Positions 1 through 10,700 of a stretch of 64,000 nt of DNA are shown here, piece after piece. The first letter of the stretch is position 1. Every line of letters starts with the position of its first letter. Below the pieces are notes generated by a model. The model was not told the DNA's origin. It did no database searches and saw nothing but the letters and a program-made list of their open reading frames with translations. The position numbers and the translations under genes were made by a program. The DNA is from Chondrosia reniformis. Its lineage: Eukaryota; Porifera; Demospongiae; Chondrillida; Chondrillidae. The DNA is taken from positions 682,001 through 746,000 of the forward strand of contig OX359197.1 of assembly GCA_947172415.1 (NCBI GenBank), written 5' to 3'.

Positions 1-412
1 CCATCTTCCACTAACATACACTTCAACCCGACCATCTCGTGCAGTGGCACCGTCTGATAAGCGAACTTGATATTCAGTTTGAGCTATATCATAATACATT
101 ATGTATATATGTCATGTGTATATACAGATAATTCATTTTGAGTCTACTTTGATAACTTTTACACCATTTTCCTACATGCCGTTGCCTATTCTGTAAAAAT
201 GCCTATAGGAACTAATATATACATTTTGAGAGTACTACCGTACTCTCTGGTATCATGTTCATTAATAAATATTATACTGATATGATTATATATAAGTATA
301 GCTATACATATATACAATGTATTTTATTTAAACACTTACCTAAAACAACGTTCCAGCAGCTGCTTACAGAGAAAAGCGTCAGGAGGCTAGCGACTAACGA
401 ACACTGAATCAT
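1..412 (-). CDS. SRCR-domain receptor gene A, 5' part (runs off the window)
   Basis: Two exons are visible. Exon 1 (340-412) encodes a 24-residue hydrophobic signal peptide beginning MIQCSLVASLLTLFSV and ends at a consensus donor in phase 1. Exon 2 begins at 83 after an AG acceptor and continues past the left edge; its visible part (AQTEYQVRLSDG...) is the first strand of a scavenger receptor cysteine-rich domain. The sequence is nearly identical to gene B at 3.6-4.3 kb, so this is its tandem paralogue, and the rest probably holds two SRCR domains, a membrane span and a tail. Reading frame is intact across the visible splice, unlike gene B. SRCR proteins are secreted or cell-surface recognition proteins; the ligand cannot be told from sequence. 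Confidence 0.85.
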
Positions 413-433
413 GTTTTCTCAAATGTTACACAC

Positions 434-456
434 ACCTCGGCGCGCCGCGTATATAA
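434..456 (-). promoter_or_regulatory. Likely core promoter of SRCR gene A
   Basis: On the minus strand a TATATA stretch is followed by the GC palindrome GGCGCGCC about 25-40 bp before the start codon. The same block is kept at 4263-4283 in front of paralogue B, while the DNA further upstream has diverged. Conservation between paralogues is the main support; transcription start is not known. Confidence 0.45.
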
Positions 457-616
457 AATAAACAGGAATTAATGACGAAGTAATTATATGAATGTTTAGC
501 AGATTGAAGTAGATACAAACTCTAATTATAACTGAAACTTTTCCTATCTGTGCTATATACTCTTTATATATACGTATAAAAACGGACGCTTCTCATAATT
601 AATATCTATACATATA

Positions 617-831
617 CCGTATATCGGGATATGAATGCGAGAGTTAAAGATTGCGAATTACGGGTTTAAGTAAACATTGTGGTTAAAAGAATGCGAGATA
701 AAGCTTAGGTGTATGGGACGTGTATACGAAATTAAGAGGTGTCAAATCGATACGTGTCAAAAGATAGCGCATACAGTCAAAACTCGCAATTCGCATTCTT
801 TTGACACACGCAGTCTATTCCCGATATACGG
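617..831. mobile_element. MITE-like element with TA target duplication
   Basis: Perfect inverted ends (accgtatatcggg at 616-628, its reverse complement at 820-832) flank a 215-bp segment bordered by TA on both sides. Comparison with paralogue B gives the empty site: around 4420-4450 the homologous upstream sequence runs straight from one flank to the other with no insert. Subterminal stretches also pair (the GAATGCGA motif near 636 and 694, its complement near 791). No coding capacity. TA duplication suggests the Tc1/mariner superfamily, but the family is not assigned. Confidence 0.75.
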
Positions 832-832
832 T

Positions 833-1959
833 AATAGATATCGATGGTACACGTGTCAAAGATTATTATTCTCATGTAACATGATTTGGCTCATATATAT
901 TTATAAATGATACCTTTGAAATGTACCAGGGAGTCTAGTACTTTGACCTTGTACATGGGTATTTATTGATGTACTTCAATTCCTGGGGTCACAAGGAGAG
1001 GTGCCTGAAATTCCTATTACTCACCTAATGGAGCACACTCTACTCCTCTGCTCTGCTCTGCTCCACTCTAACTCTTCTATATATATAACCGTACCTATAC
1101 CTACATGCCATGCACTAATGACATACTGTAAAACCTTTAATATTAGCATGCCATTATAGGTCCGCCAGGGTCGGGCTTGTTCTGTCCGTAGCGTGAGGTA
1201 GTGCAGGACTAGTAACTGGTCACAGGTCGGTCAGGTACGCCGGACCGTTCCTGAGCAGCTTCTCTTACGACACCAGTAGTGGAAGTATCAAAACAGAGTT
1301 GAGAAACCGGAGGCCATTTGGGACACGAAGTACTGTACGTATACCTCCACATGGTGTGCCCTGGGATCATCTGTCAAGATGATGCGAAAAGAAGTGCAGT
1401 AAAGCTTACGACTTATCCTGGATGGATCATCACTTCAAAAGATCATTTTGTTGTCAATACTGCATGGACTCGTAAACTCTTGGATATCTTTTTGATTTTT
1501 TACCAACTTGTACATATTACCATGACTTTGTATTTAATGTATATTTGATGGTTTCAGTATGATTGAATTAAATATATTATATAATTCCATGTAGCTAATC
1601 ATTCGTCTCTAGCCTGATTAGCTGTATACACGGAAAACCTATACCTAGCCACACAGGCCTATTCAAATATATTAAGGTAATGATGCTAATAATGCTAATA
1701 AACCACTGCAAACATTTGCTGCAAATTAGCTAGCTATAGGGAAAAAAACCTTCGCGAGATTTAGACTATGCGTTTTCGAAGTTCGGTTACAAAAAGATGT
1801 TCGCGTAAACCTTTAATTTCTATTAAGTTATTCGCCTACATCTTGTTCATTTGTATATTCGAGCCCTGTTAACTGAAGACTATATCGTCCAGCTACAACA
1901 GGAGAAGGTAAGAAGATTTACGCTTCATTTATATTCGTCACTTTATACCGAGCGCGAGG
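833..1959. other. Intergenic stretch, no supported gene
   Basis: Lies between gene A's upstream region and the 3' end of gene B. Segment 1150-1450 is more GC-rich than its surroundings and has one open stretch of 76 codons on the plus strand (1318-1548) without a good start or recognisable domain. It could be the last exon of an unseen gene or an untranslated RNA; nothing in the sequence decides this. The rest is AT-rich with no repeats noted. Confidence 0.4.
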
Positions 1960-2083
1960 TTACTTGCGTTTTGGAAATCCGGTCCTACACAGTGCTATTG
2001 TAGACTGTATAATTATAGTGCAAAATACATATACATATAGTCTATGTACATTTATGAAGTAATTCATGAGTGTTTCTAGCATG

Positions 2084-4241
2084 TTAGTTGGGCATAGCTG
2101 TAGCTCCCATTGGAGGAGGAGCAGATGGAGCAAGTGTGTCAGATGATTGCCCAGTGCTTGCCTCAATGTCAGGATTAAAGGCTGGCTGGCTGGTCCCAGG
2201 TGGCAGGGGATGGTGATACTGTGTTGTCATGTGATCATTCATACTATGGGCCTGAGCAACTACATACACGTTATCAGATGGGTATTCCTGGGGTGGGGGG
2301 TGGGGATAGTGGTGGCTCTGGTTGTATCCAACATAGGCTGATGATGGAGGAGGATAAGGAAGAGATTGTTGGAACGTATCCTGTCCAATTGGATAAGGTG
2401 GCGGTAGCTTTTCATTTTCACCTTGAGTGGGATTATTTAAGTCATCATAATTGGGTAGGGATGATCCAGAGATGGGGTAACTTGGTGGGGTGTCAGTAGT
2501 TGTCCCTGCTCCACCAGCACTTACTGAAGCTGTAGTGGTTGGAGATCTAGTTCTGTTAGAACGCTTCTTCCTATTGCTAATTGCAAAAGCTACGCATATG
2601 CAAGTAAACACCAAACATATGCATAGAGGAACTCCACCACCAACAATACCTCCAACAATACCTCCAATACCTATAATGAATACAAAAATAGCATATATAT
2701 ATTGACAAAAAGAAGTGCTATTTTACGTATACAATTAACACCCTATTCACATAATTATATAATATATATATATATGATTTGATGCCTTGGTAGTAGCAAT
2801 TAAGCTATATATATATGCATAATCCACAAAGCCTACCTTGTATAGAAGATGTTTCTGGGGTGTTTGCAGTAATGGAACAAATTATTCCTACATCATCACC
2901 ATGGGAACAGGCTACAGTGTTGGAACTAGAACTGCACTGTTGTATCTGTGTTTCACTGCCACCGCACCCTACATTAGTTACAGCTATGTGCTGCTGTGGG
3001 GATGCACGTGGGAAGAATTCTTGGAAGGAAGTGGTCACATCTGACAGCCCCATCTGCCTACAAGCAACTCTAGCATCCCTAGAGTCCCAATCACTCTTGC
3101 AAACAGTCCCCCATGACCCTCTGTTTGAAGAATAGTATTCCAAGCGACCACCATACTTGTGAAATGATCCATTTGCCATTCTCAGAGATCCTTCTCTAAG
3201 TAATTCTATAGTACACACAGATATAAGGAAGTATAAACACATAATATATGACAATATATATACTACTTACGTATACAGTATATGCATGCGCATTTATATA
3301 AGCAACAGTAATAGGGAAAGAGAGTATATATGTATGTGTATATATGTGAGGGAGAGAAAGAGTATATATGCATAGATAAAATTACCATTTGAACACAAAA
3401 CTCCAGCAGATTGAGTACATGTGAAGAAAAATACAGATTGCCGTGAACATTCTGATAGTCTTGATTCGGTTCCTGTACATTCAAACTCTTCATCCATCAC
3501 CTCCGGTCCACTTCCATATGGATCAGCCGTACTAGCTACTACAGCATAGGAATAGCCCAGCTGATGGCATGCCACATTAGCATCATGCAGGTCCCAATCA
3601 TTGCTACATACACTCTGCCATCTTCCACTAACATACACTTCAACCCGACCATCTCGTACAGTGGCACCGTCTGATAAGCGAACTTGATATTCAGTTTGAG
3701 CTATATCATAATACATTATGTATATATGTCATGTGTACAGATAATTCATCTATAGGCCTAGGGTTTTGTATGTAAATAATAGATTAGATATACATTCCAA
3801 ACAATCTAAAATGTACACTTTACATGTGTACATACACATATACTTAATTTGATAACTTTTAGGACCAAATGTTTAAGATATAAAATTAAACACTCTATTT
3901 ACTTTATTATACCTCTTACATGCAGAGCATTAAAGTTTGTCATAAATAATATAAAAAGGAATTCGAAAGACGGTCATTAATTAAACATGTCATGAATGGC
4001 TCAAATATAATACTGATATGAAGGTACGTATATATACAGTACAAGTTACAATATATATACTAAGGTAATCTAATATAAATAAATAATATAATAAATCCAT
4101 AGATATATATAGATATAGCTTTACGTATATACACTGTATATACAATGTATTTTATTTAAACACTTACCTACAATAACGTTCCAGCAGCTGCTTACAGAGA
4201 AAAGCGTCAGGAGACTTGCGACTAACGAACGCTGAATCATG
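2084..4241 (-). CDS. SRCR receptor gene B: two SRCR domains, TM, PPxY/PSAP tail
   Basis: Four exons: 4168-4241 (signal peptide), 3386-3700 (SRCR 1), 2837-3205 (SRCR 2), 2084-2670 (membrane span and tail); about 447 aa. Each SRCR domain has six cysteines in the group A pattern (VCSND, VACHQ, FECTG, SECS, FTC, VLC; and VCKSD, VACRQ, VGCGG, QQC, VACS, IIC). The splice phases of exons 2-3-4 join perfectly (all phase 1). Exon 4 starts with a glycine-zipper span (GIGGIVGGIVGGG...VFTCICVAF), then the stop-transfer NRKKRSNRTR, then a proline-rich tail with PPSY and PPPY (WW-domain ligands) and PSAP. Odd: exon 1 has one extra A in an A-run relative to gene A, so its consensus donor is out of frame with exon 2; an alternative donor four bases earlier would restore the frame. 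Type I surface receptor; ligand unknown. Confidence 0.85.
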
Positions 4242-4262
4242 TTTTCTCAAATGTTTCACACA

Positions 4263-4283
4263 CCTCGGCGCGCCGCGTATATA
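4263..4283 (-). promoter_or_regulatory. Likely core promoter of SRCR gene B
   Basis: Same TATATA plus GGCGCGCC arrangement as in gene A, 22-42 bp before the start codon. Beyond it (4284-4718) the intergenic sequence to the end of the MOGS gene is AT-rich with no gene seen. Confidence 0.45.
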
Positions 4284-4718
4284 ATATTATTATGTAAACT
4301 AAATCACTATGTAAAAGTTTTATATAGCAGATTAATTAATTAAACTCCAATTATAACTGAAACTTTTCCTATCAGATCATGAGCTATATACGTATAAAAA
4401 CGGACGCTTCTAATAATTTATATCTACATATCGATGGTACACGTGTCAAAGACTATATTGTTTGTACATTGTTTAATAATTGCGCTATACAACTCATTGC
4501 ACTGCGATTCCATTTCCTCACGTGTACGTAGAGGAATGTAGCTCTACATTATACGTACATAGAATGGAATGTCCAAGGATACGCAATCTTGAATATTGTG
4601 AATCATTTTCTACATTCTTCTTATGTAAAATTTCAATGAAAAACTATTAAGTGTTACTCCTATTATAGTAAGATCAGAGAGATCAATGATTAAAACCAAC
4701 TATAAATATGTTCTTAAA

Positions 4719-7700
4719 TTAGTATGTTTCAGACATAATGAGAAGGATCAGAGAAGACCAACCTGTGAAAGGATGTGATCCCTGGAAGAAAGACAAAGAG
4801 AAAGGTATGGTAAAGGGCAGTCTTCATTAAAAACAAACTTTGTACATATACCAATTCAGTCACAGACATGTACAAAAAAGAGATATAATTAAATAAAAAC
4901 ATTGCCTTCCAATCCGATATGCCGTAAATTTGCGAATATCTACCACAAAACAAAGGAAATTTTTGGATATCACCTATTTAATAGAATCAGGTATGTAGTC
5001 TATATGACCTCAAAGGTCTTTATCAGCTGTATGAAGACCTTTGTAGTCCAAATGTCCTGTAACTTATTGATCCCATTGAATAATTTGTTAAACTATACAA
5101 TCTCTTATAAGAGGCTAAAAGTGACCAATAGGAAACTCCTGAATACCTTTCCCATTCCAATGTCATCTTTATATTGTTCCCAGAGGAAGCCAGTGTGTTG
5201 GTAAACGGTGAACATGTTCTTTATCAAGTTTGATCTGTGACATTCAAAATGACATGTAAGTACAACTAAGAACTTCAATAATTCACATGTCAACTTTCTC
5301 CCAAAGGAGAAACTTGTAGGCCAGTGCATGTGGATGGAAAGTATAGCTTTAAAGGCTCCAATTAAGTGGTGTTGTAATTTTAGCTGTGCCACAGAGATTA
5401 TAGGTACTTCAGTGTGTGAGAGATTACTATAGTTCTTAAGTAGAGCTACTTATTAGTTGATAAGGGGGTTTCTTCTAACTGCACCAAACTTATCTTTGGC
5501 AGCTGTAGAAGATCCAGGGTCGAAACGTCCAAATCCTAAAAGAACTAACTGTGTATCTAGATGCTCGAAAGACTTAAAGATAAACCATCGCAAAGATACA
5601 GTTAATTATACTAACCTGAGTTTCTGATAGAGCTCTTTGGCTTGCATCTGATAAGGTCCTTCCTTCTGTGAATAATGATGGAGAGCTCCGACTGCCAAAT
5701 AATTCATGTTTATCCAGATGGAACCTCTCCAATAGGGCGGGTCATGCTCTGTGTTATACTACAGAGGCACATGTACATCACATGATGGTCATGTGACATT
5801 GTGTTTTAGCAATCCCATTTCATTCACTGTCTTGTATATAGACGTACCTTGTTATAAAAAGGGTCGTTTTTAGCTAAACTTCTCAGACCATATTGAGTCC
5901 ATAAGAGCTGCACAGAAAGTAGTAATACTACATAGCTATGTGTATGTACAGTATAAAAACACAATACAGTGGATCTTCCTAGTATATATATGACCTAATC
6001 TTTAGGCAGATCAGGAGATCATCAGAATTTTAAAAAATATACATAGTGAACGTTTCAGGGCTTTATTGAGGACTTAGAGCAAAGTGACCGTCATGGAGAA
6101 ATGACCTTTCATATAGTTACACTGTAATAGTACATTATGTGTATAAAATTACATGTACTTAACATAGTTACTATACTGCTATCAACTGTAATGGACACCT
6201 AGGAATGTGTATTAATATATAATAGAAAGCTACACAATGAAATACATATTGTACACAGATTATGGACATACGTATGTATGTAGTTCCAACACAAACCTCA
6301 GTCTTGTTCAAATTATCTAAGGTATGTCCCAGCTTCTCGGAGGAGGAGTCAATTAAACGCAATAAAAATGGAAACAAACTGACATATCCAAAACTCTTGA
6401 CAAATCTCAGCTTCGGCTCTTCATTAACAACTCGATACTTGTACTCTGGAAGGAAGAAACCGAGAGAAAAGAGAACGAATTAAAAAGATGAAAAGATTAA
6501 ACGACCAACCAAAATAAATTAAACAACCAACACACATGTATAAGTAGTAGCAGATACTGTACACACATTACAGTGATACAGACATAGACTGCTAGATGAG
6601 TACATATGTAATGTATGTACCTGGAAGATTGGGTTTCTCCGCTTTCTTCTTCACCAACTTGACAGATGTGCTGTGCAACCCGTAGTCACTATAGGCCTAT
6701 CAGACACAATACATAACAGCACTAGTGTTGTGCAACCCGTAGTCACTATAGGCCTATCAGACACAATACATAACAGTACTAGTGTTGTGAAAAGGTCTTG
6801 ACGTTACAGTTTATATAATCTTCATGTTAATAGTTCAGACTGAATGGTGTACGTACCTTCTTAGCTTTGTCCCAGTGCAACTTGTCCAATAGTCCATTAT
6901 TCTTAAGTTGAACATAAAAGCTTTCATATACTTCATAGTTTTCTACACAAGAGAGAACCAATCTTTACAGCACATGTACGTACGCAGACCAGGCAAAGGT
7001 ATTTAATGTAATCATGGATTCCCCACTGCCCGGTTGTATAATTCATTTGAGTAAATTCAAATGTTTCTACTTGTTCTAAATAGGTTCAAATTAATGAGAT
7101 TACACTGTAAAATCAATTCTAAATTGTAGAAAGTACTAACTTATGTTTACAGGACAGCACAGAGATATACGGACATTTTACTGAGGATTATTAATGAAAA
7201 ATCCATTACACCATTTTCCTACATGCTATGCCTACTCTGTAAAAGAGCCTATAGGGGAACTAAACCTGAAGAGAGCTTTGGATGAAGATACAGGAGTCTT
7301 TTCTTCCTTCTTTTCCCTTCTTTCATCTTCTTCTCCACTGGGTCAGACAGCCGTTTCTGGGAATTCCACCCTTCATCAGTGATCCTGGGAGTCTTTGTCT
7401 TTATCTTAATCTTGATCTTCTGTGAATCCTTGGCTCTCTATGCTAAATCTAGGGGCCTTATATACTTAATGTTATGAATAATGTTATGGGTGACCTATAT
7501 ACTACTGATCAGTGACTCACCGCCAATCAGTTTGGCCATTTTGCTCATGACTTTGCTGGCCAGTGCCATCCAGCACCTCAGATCAATATGACGCTCCTCA
7601 TCAGTGGGATGGGTGGCCCTGGGGTAGTCATCCAATCCAGAAGTCAGAGTCTGAAATGGAAATCATAAAATGGAAATGGAAATGAAACTGGCACGACAAT

Positions 7701-10700
7701 TCATTACCTTTGGGTTCAGTTCTCTATCTGTTGTACTGTTCCTTCCTCTCCATCTAAAGGTAGTAGGAAGTGGGCCAGCCTAAGTATAAAAACAGGAAAC
7801 AGGAAATACAAAGATACAGGAAGTAAGCTGTACCATAGGAAGCAGGTTGCAATCAATTAGAGTGTGTACCTGAGTTGTGTTGAACCAGTTGTACCATATT
7901 TGTAACCGTGGAAACAGCCTTTTGAAATAATCAATGTCCTAAAATCAAAAGAAATAAAATTACAAAATGAAAGTTATGCTTTGTGCGGTGTTGAGGTGCA
8001 GTGTTGAGGTGTGCAGTGTTGAGGTGCAGTGTTGAGGTGCAGTGTTGAGGTGCAGTGTTGAGGTGCAGTGTTGAGGTGCAGTGTTGAGGTGCAGTGTTGA
8101 GGTGCAGTGTTGAGGTGCAGTGTTGAGATGAGTGTTGAGGTGAGTGTTGAGGTGCAGTGTTGAGGTGCAGTGTTGAGGTGTGCAGTGTTGAGGTGCAGTG
8201 TTGAGGTGAGTGTTGAGGTGAGTGTTGAGGTGCAGTGTTGAGGTGTGCAGTGTTGAGGTGCAGTGTTGAGGTGCAGTGTTGAGGTGCAGTGTTGAGGTGC
8301 AGTGTTGAGGTGCAGTGTTGAGGTACAGTGTTGAGGTGCGTACAGTAGCTCACTATTCTATCTAGTTTCTCCATTTCTGAGATGAGATGCTCGACCGTTA
8401 GGAAGAAGGTTGGAGGATTTGCGTTCTCATTATGTTGTACTACAAACTCCTAAACCAAACACAGTTAAAGTTAACTTGACACATTTAAGTGGGTTCTGAT
8501 TTATGTAGCATCATAAGGCATACCAGCCCTACCCATACCAGACTCAGTCTGAGTGTACTACATAGTATGTAGTAGGAATAAATATAAATGTGTACATATA
8601 TAGGTGTATGAATAAAGGGAGTTAATTACACTTGGCCTGTGCAAAGGCTAGGATGAGAAGCAAAAATATTCACTGGAAAGTGTTACGCCAACCAGCCAAG
8701 TGACCTAAGTCTAATCTTGGCTGGGGGACCGAAGTTCTATTAAATTAACAGCCAGTGATCGCCTCCCAGTCATCCAAGATGGAAAAATTCATCAAAGAAC
8801 CACAGACAGCTGTTTCGCCTTCATTTGGGCTCATCAGTGTGATACACTTCAATGATGGTTAGTTTTTGATTATCATATATACAATAACTATTGAGAGTCT
8901 GTATTTCTACATACGTGCATACATTCTGTAGTAAATGAACATATGTGTAAAGGAGTAGGGAGTGTTTGTTGCGATTATTATGACAGTTATTGATGTGTTG
9001 AGCATCAGCAACAGATTGTTATAACAGATTTGGCTTAACAAATCAATGATTATCATATAATGATCGCAACAAGTACTACCCACTCCTTCAAACGTAAGTT
9101 TTAGATATTCCACATGTGAATATGGTACTCTAAAGCACGCGAGTAGTGCATCAACCAATAGGCTTACAGCCGGGACTTTACTGAGTGCCTCTTGACCTAG
9201 GATCTGCTCTCTTGGGATCCAACCATCCACATTCATCAAATCCAGCCAATGGCCTAACACATCCTATTGCCATGGAAACGCATTATCAGACAATGTATAC
9301 TGAAGTCAGGAGACTATTATACTTTGGTGACTTCCACGTTCCATTTACTGGCAATCAACTGGTGGAAACCTTCATCCCAAAGAAATCCTCTTGGAAAGAA
9401 GGATCTAGATGGTACTACATACAAATCAGACAATCAGTATTTTATAGTCCTCAGAGGCTGAGATGGTGAGGTGGAGTGGTGAGGTGGAGTGGCGAGGTAG
9501 AGTGGCGAGGTGGAGTGGCGAGGTGGAGTGGTGAGGTGGAGTGGTGAGGTGGAGTGGTGAGGTGGAGTGGTGAGGTGGAGTGGCGAGGTAGAGTGGCGAG
9601 GTGGAGTGGCGAGGTGGAGTGGCGAGGTGGAGTGGTGAGGTGGAGTGGTGAGGTGGAGTGGCGAGGTGGAGTGGCGAGGTGGAGTGGTGAGGTGGAGTGG
9701 CGAGGTAGAGTGGCGAGGTAGAGTGGTGAGGTGGAGTGGTGAGGTGGAGTGGTGAGGTGGAGTGGTGAGGTGGAGTGGTGAGGTGGAGTGGTGAGGTGGA
9801 GTGGTGAGGTGGAGTGGTGAGGTGGAGTGGTGAGGTGGAGTGGTGAGGTGGAGTGGTGAGGTGGAGTGGTGAGGTGGAGTGGTGAGGTGGAGTGTGTGAT
9901 TCGCCAGAACCTGACTTACCTGCCGTGTACAGAGGAGCTGGCCAGTACGGGACAGGCTGCTTCATTCCACTTGAAATGACACTACAGAGTTTTGATTGGT
10001 GCACACGTATGTTCACAGGAAGACATACGTATAGGAATTACCTCCTTAATTACGTACATATACAATACACATTTCCATATAAGTACATATACGTATATGT
10101 ATATACTGAGTTTTGGTTATGCCTAGTGAGAGCTTTATACATCTACAACTTGAAACGTTGAAAGTGCAATTCTTACCAGCCATACCACATTACTGTACGT
10201 ACCTTGAAGCTCCGTAGAAATAAGATATTCCTCCAATTAAATTACTAAAGGCTAGCTTGGCAAAGTCTATTTCTCTTGTGGTAAAGTTCTGTTCAGTAAA
10301 GAAGAATTAACTAAATTAACTACAGGAAAAACATGTGATTAGTTGTGAAAAGTAAACCTTTTTCTCTAGGGCAAATGTCTCTTCAAATTGTTGATCAAAT
10401 TTTCTTATTCTTCTTTCAAGTGCTTCTGTGAGGGCTGGTCCATGTAGCAGAGTCTGTGAATCCGATCCCAAACCATTAATGGGGGAGTAGGTTATGTCAA
10501 GTTCAAATGGTAGAGTGGTTTTGATTTGAACGGCTATAAAGTTGTTATCCTAAGATAATGAAAAAAAGACTAATATTCGTGTACCTACCTACAAACAAGA
10601 TCTTGAGAAATATCAACTCCTACCACCTGTATTATTTAATATGAGCATACATTTATTAAGGTTAATATGCATATACTATATAATACATAACTACATACAA

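Noticed and set aside
1318-1548. Small gene of 76 codons
   Set aside because: No ATG at its start, no domain, no splice partner found; left as unassigned.
5500-5545. Hammerhead-like GGGTCGAAACGTCC in MOGS intron 21
   Set aside because: The conserved box reads CTGTAGA rather than CTGATGA; at best a decayed relative.
9426-10016. 196-codon frame with [10 protein letters not shown] repeats
   Set aside because: Minisatellite translation plus MOGS exon 10 read through its donor; exon 10 is correctly spliced at 9920.
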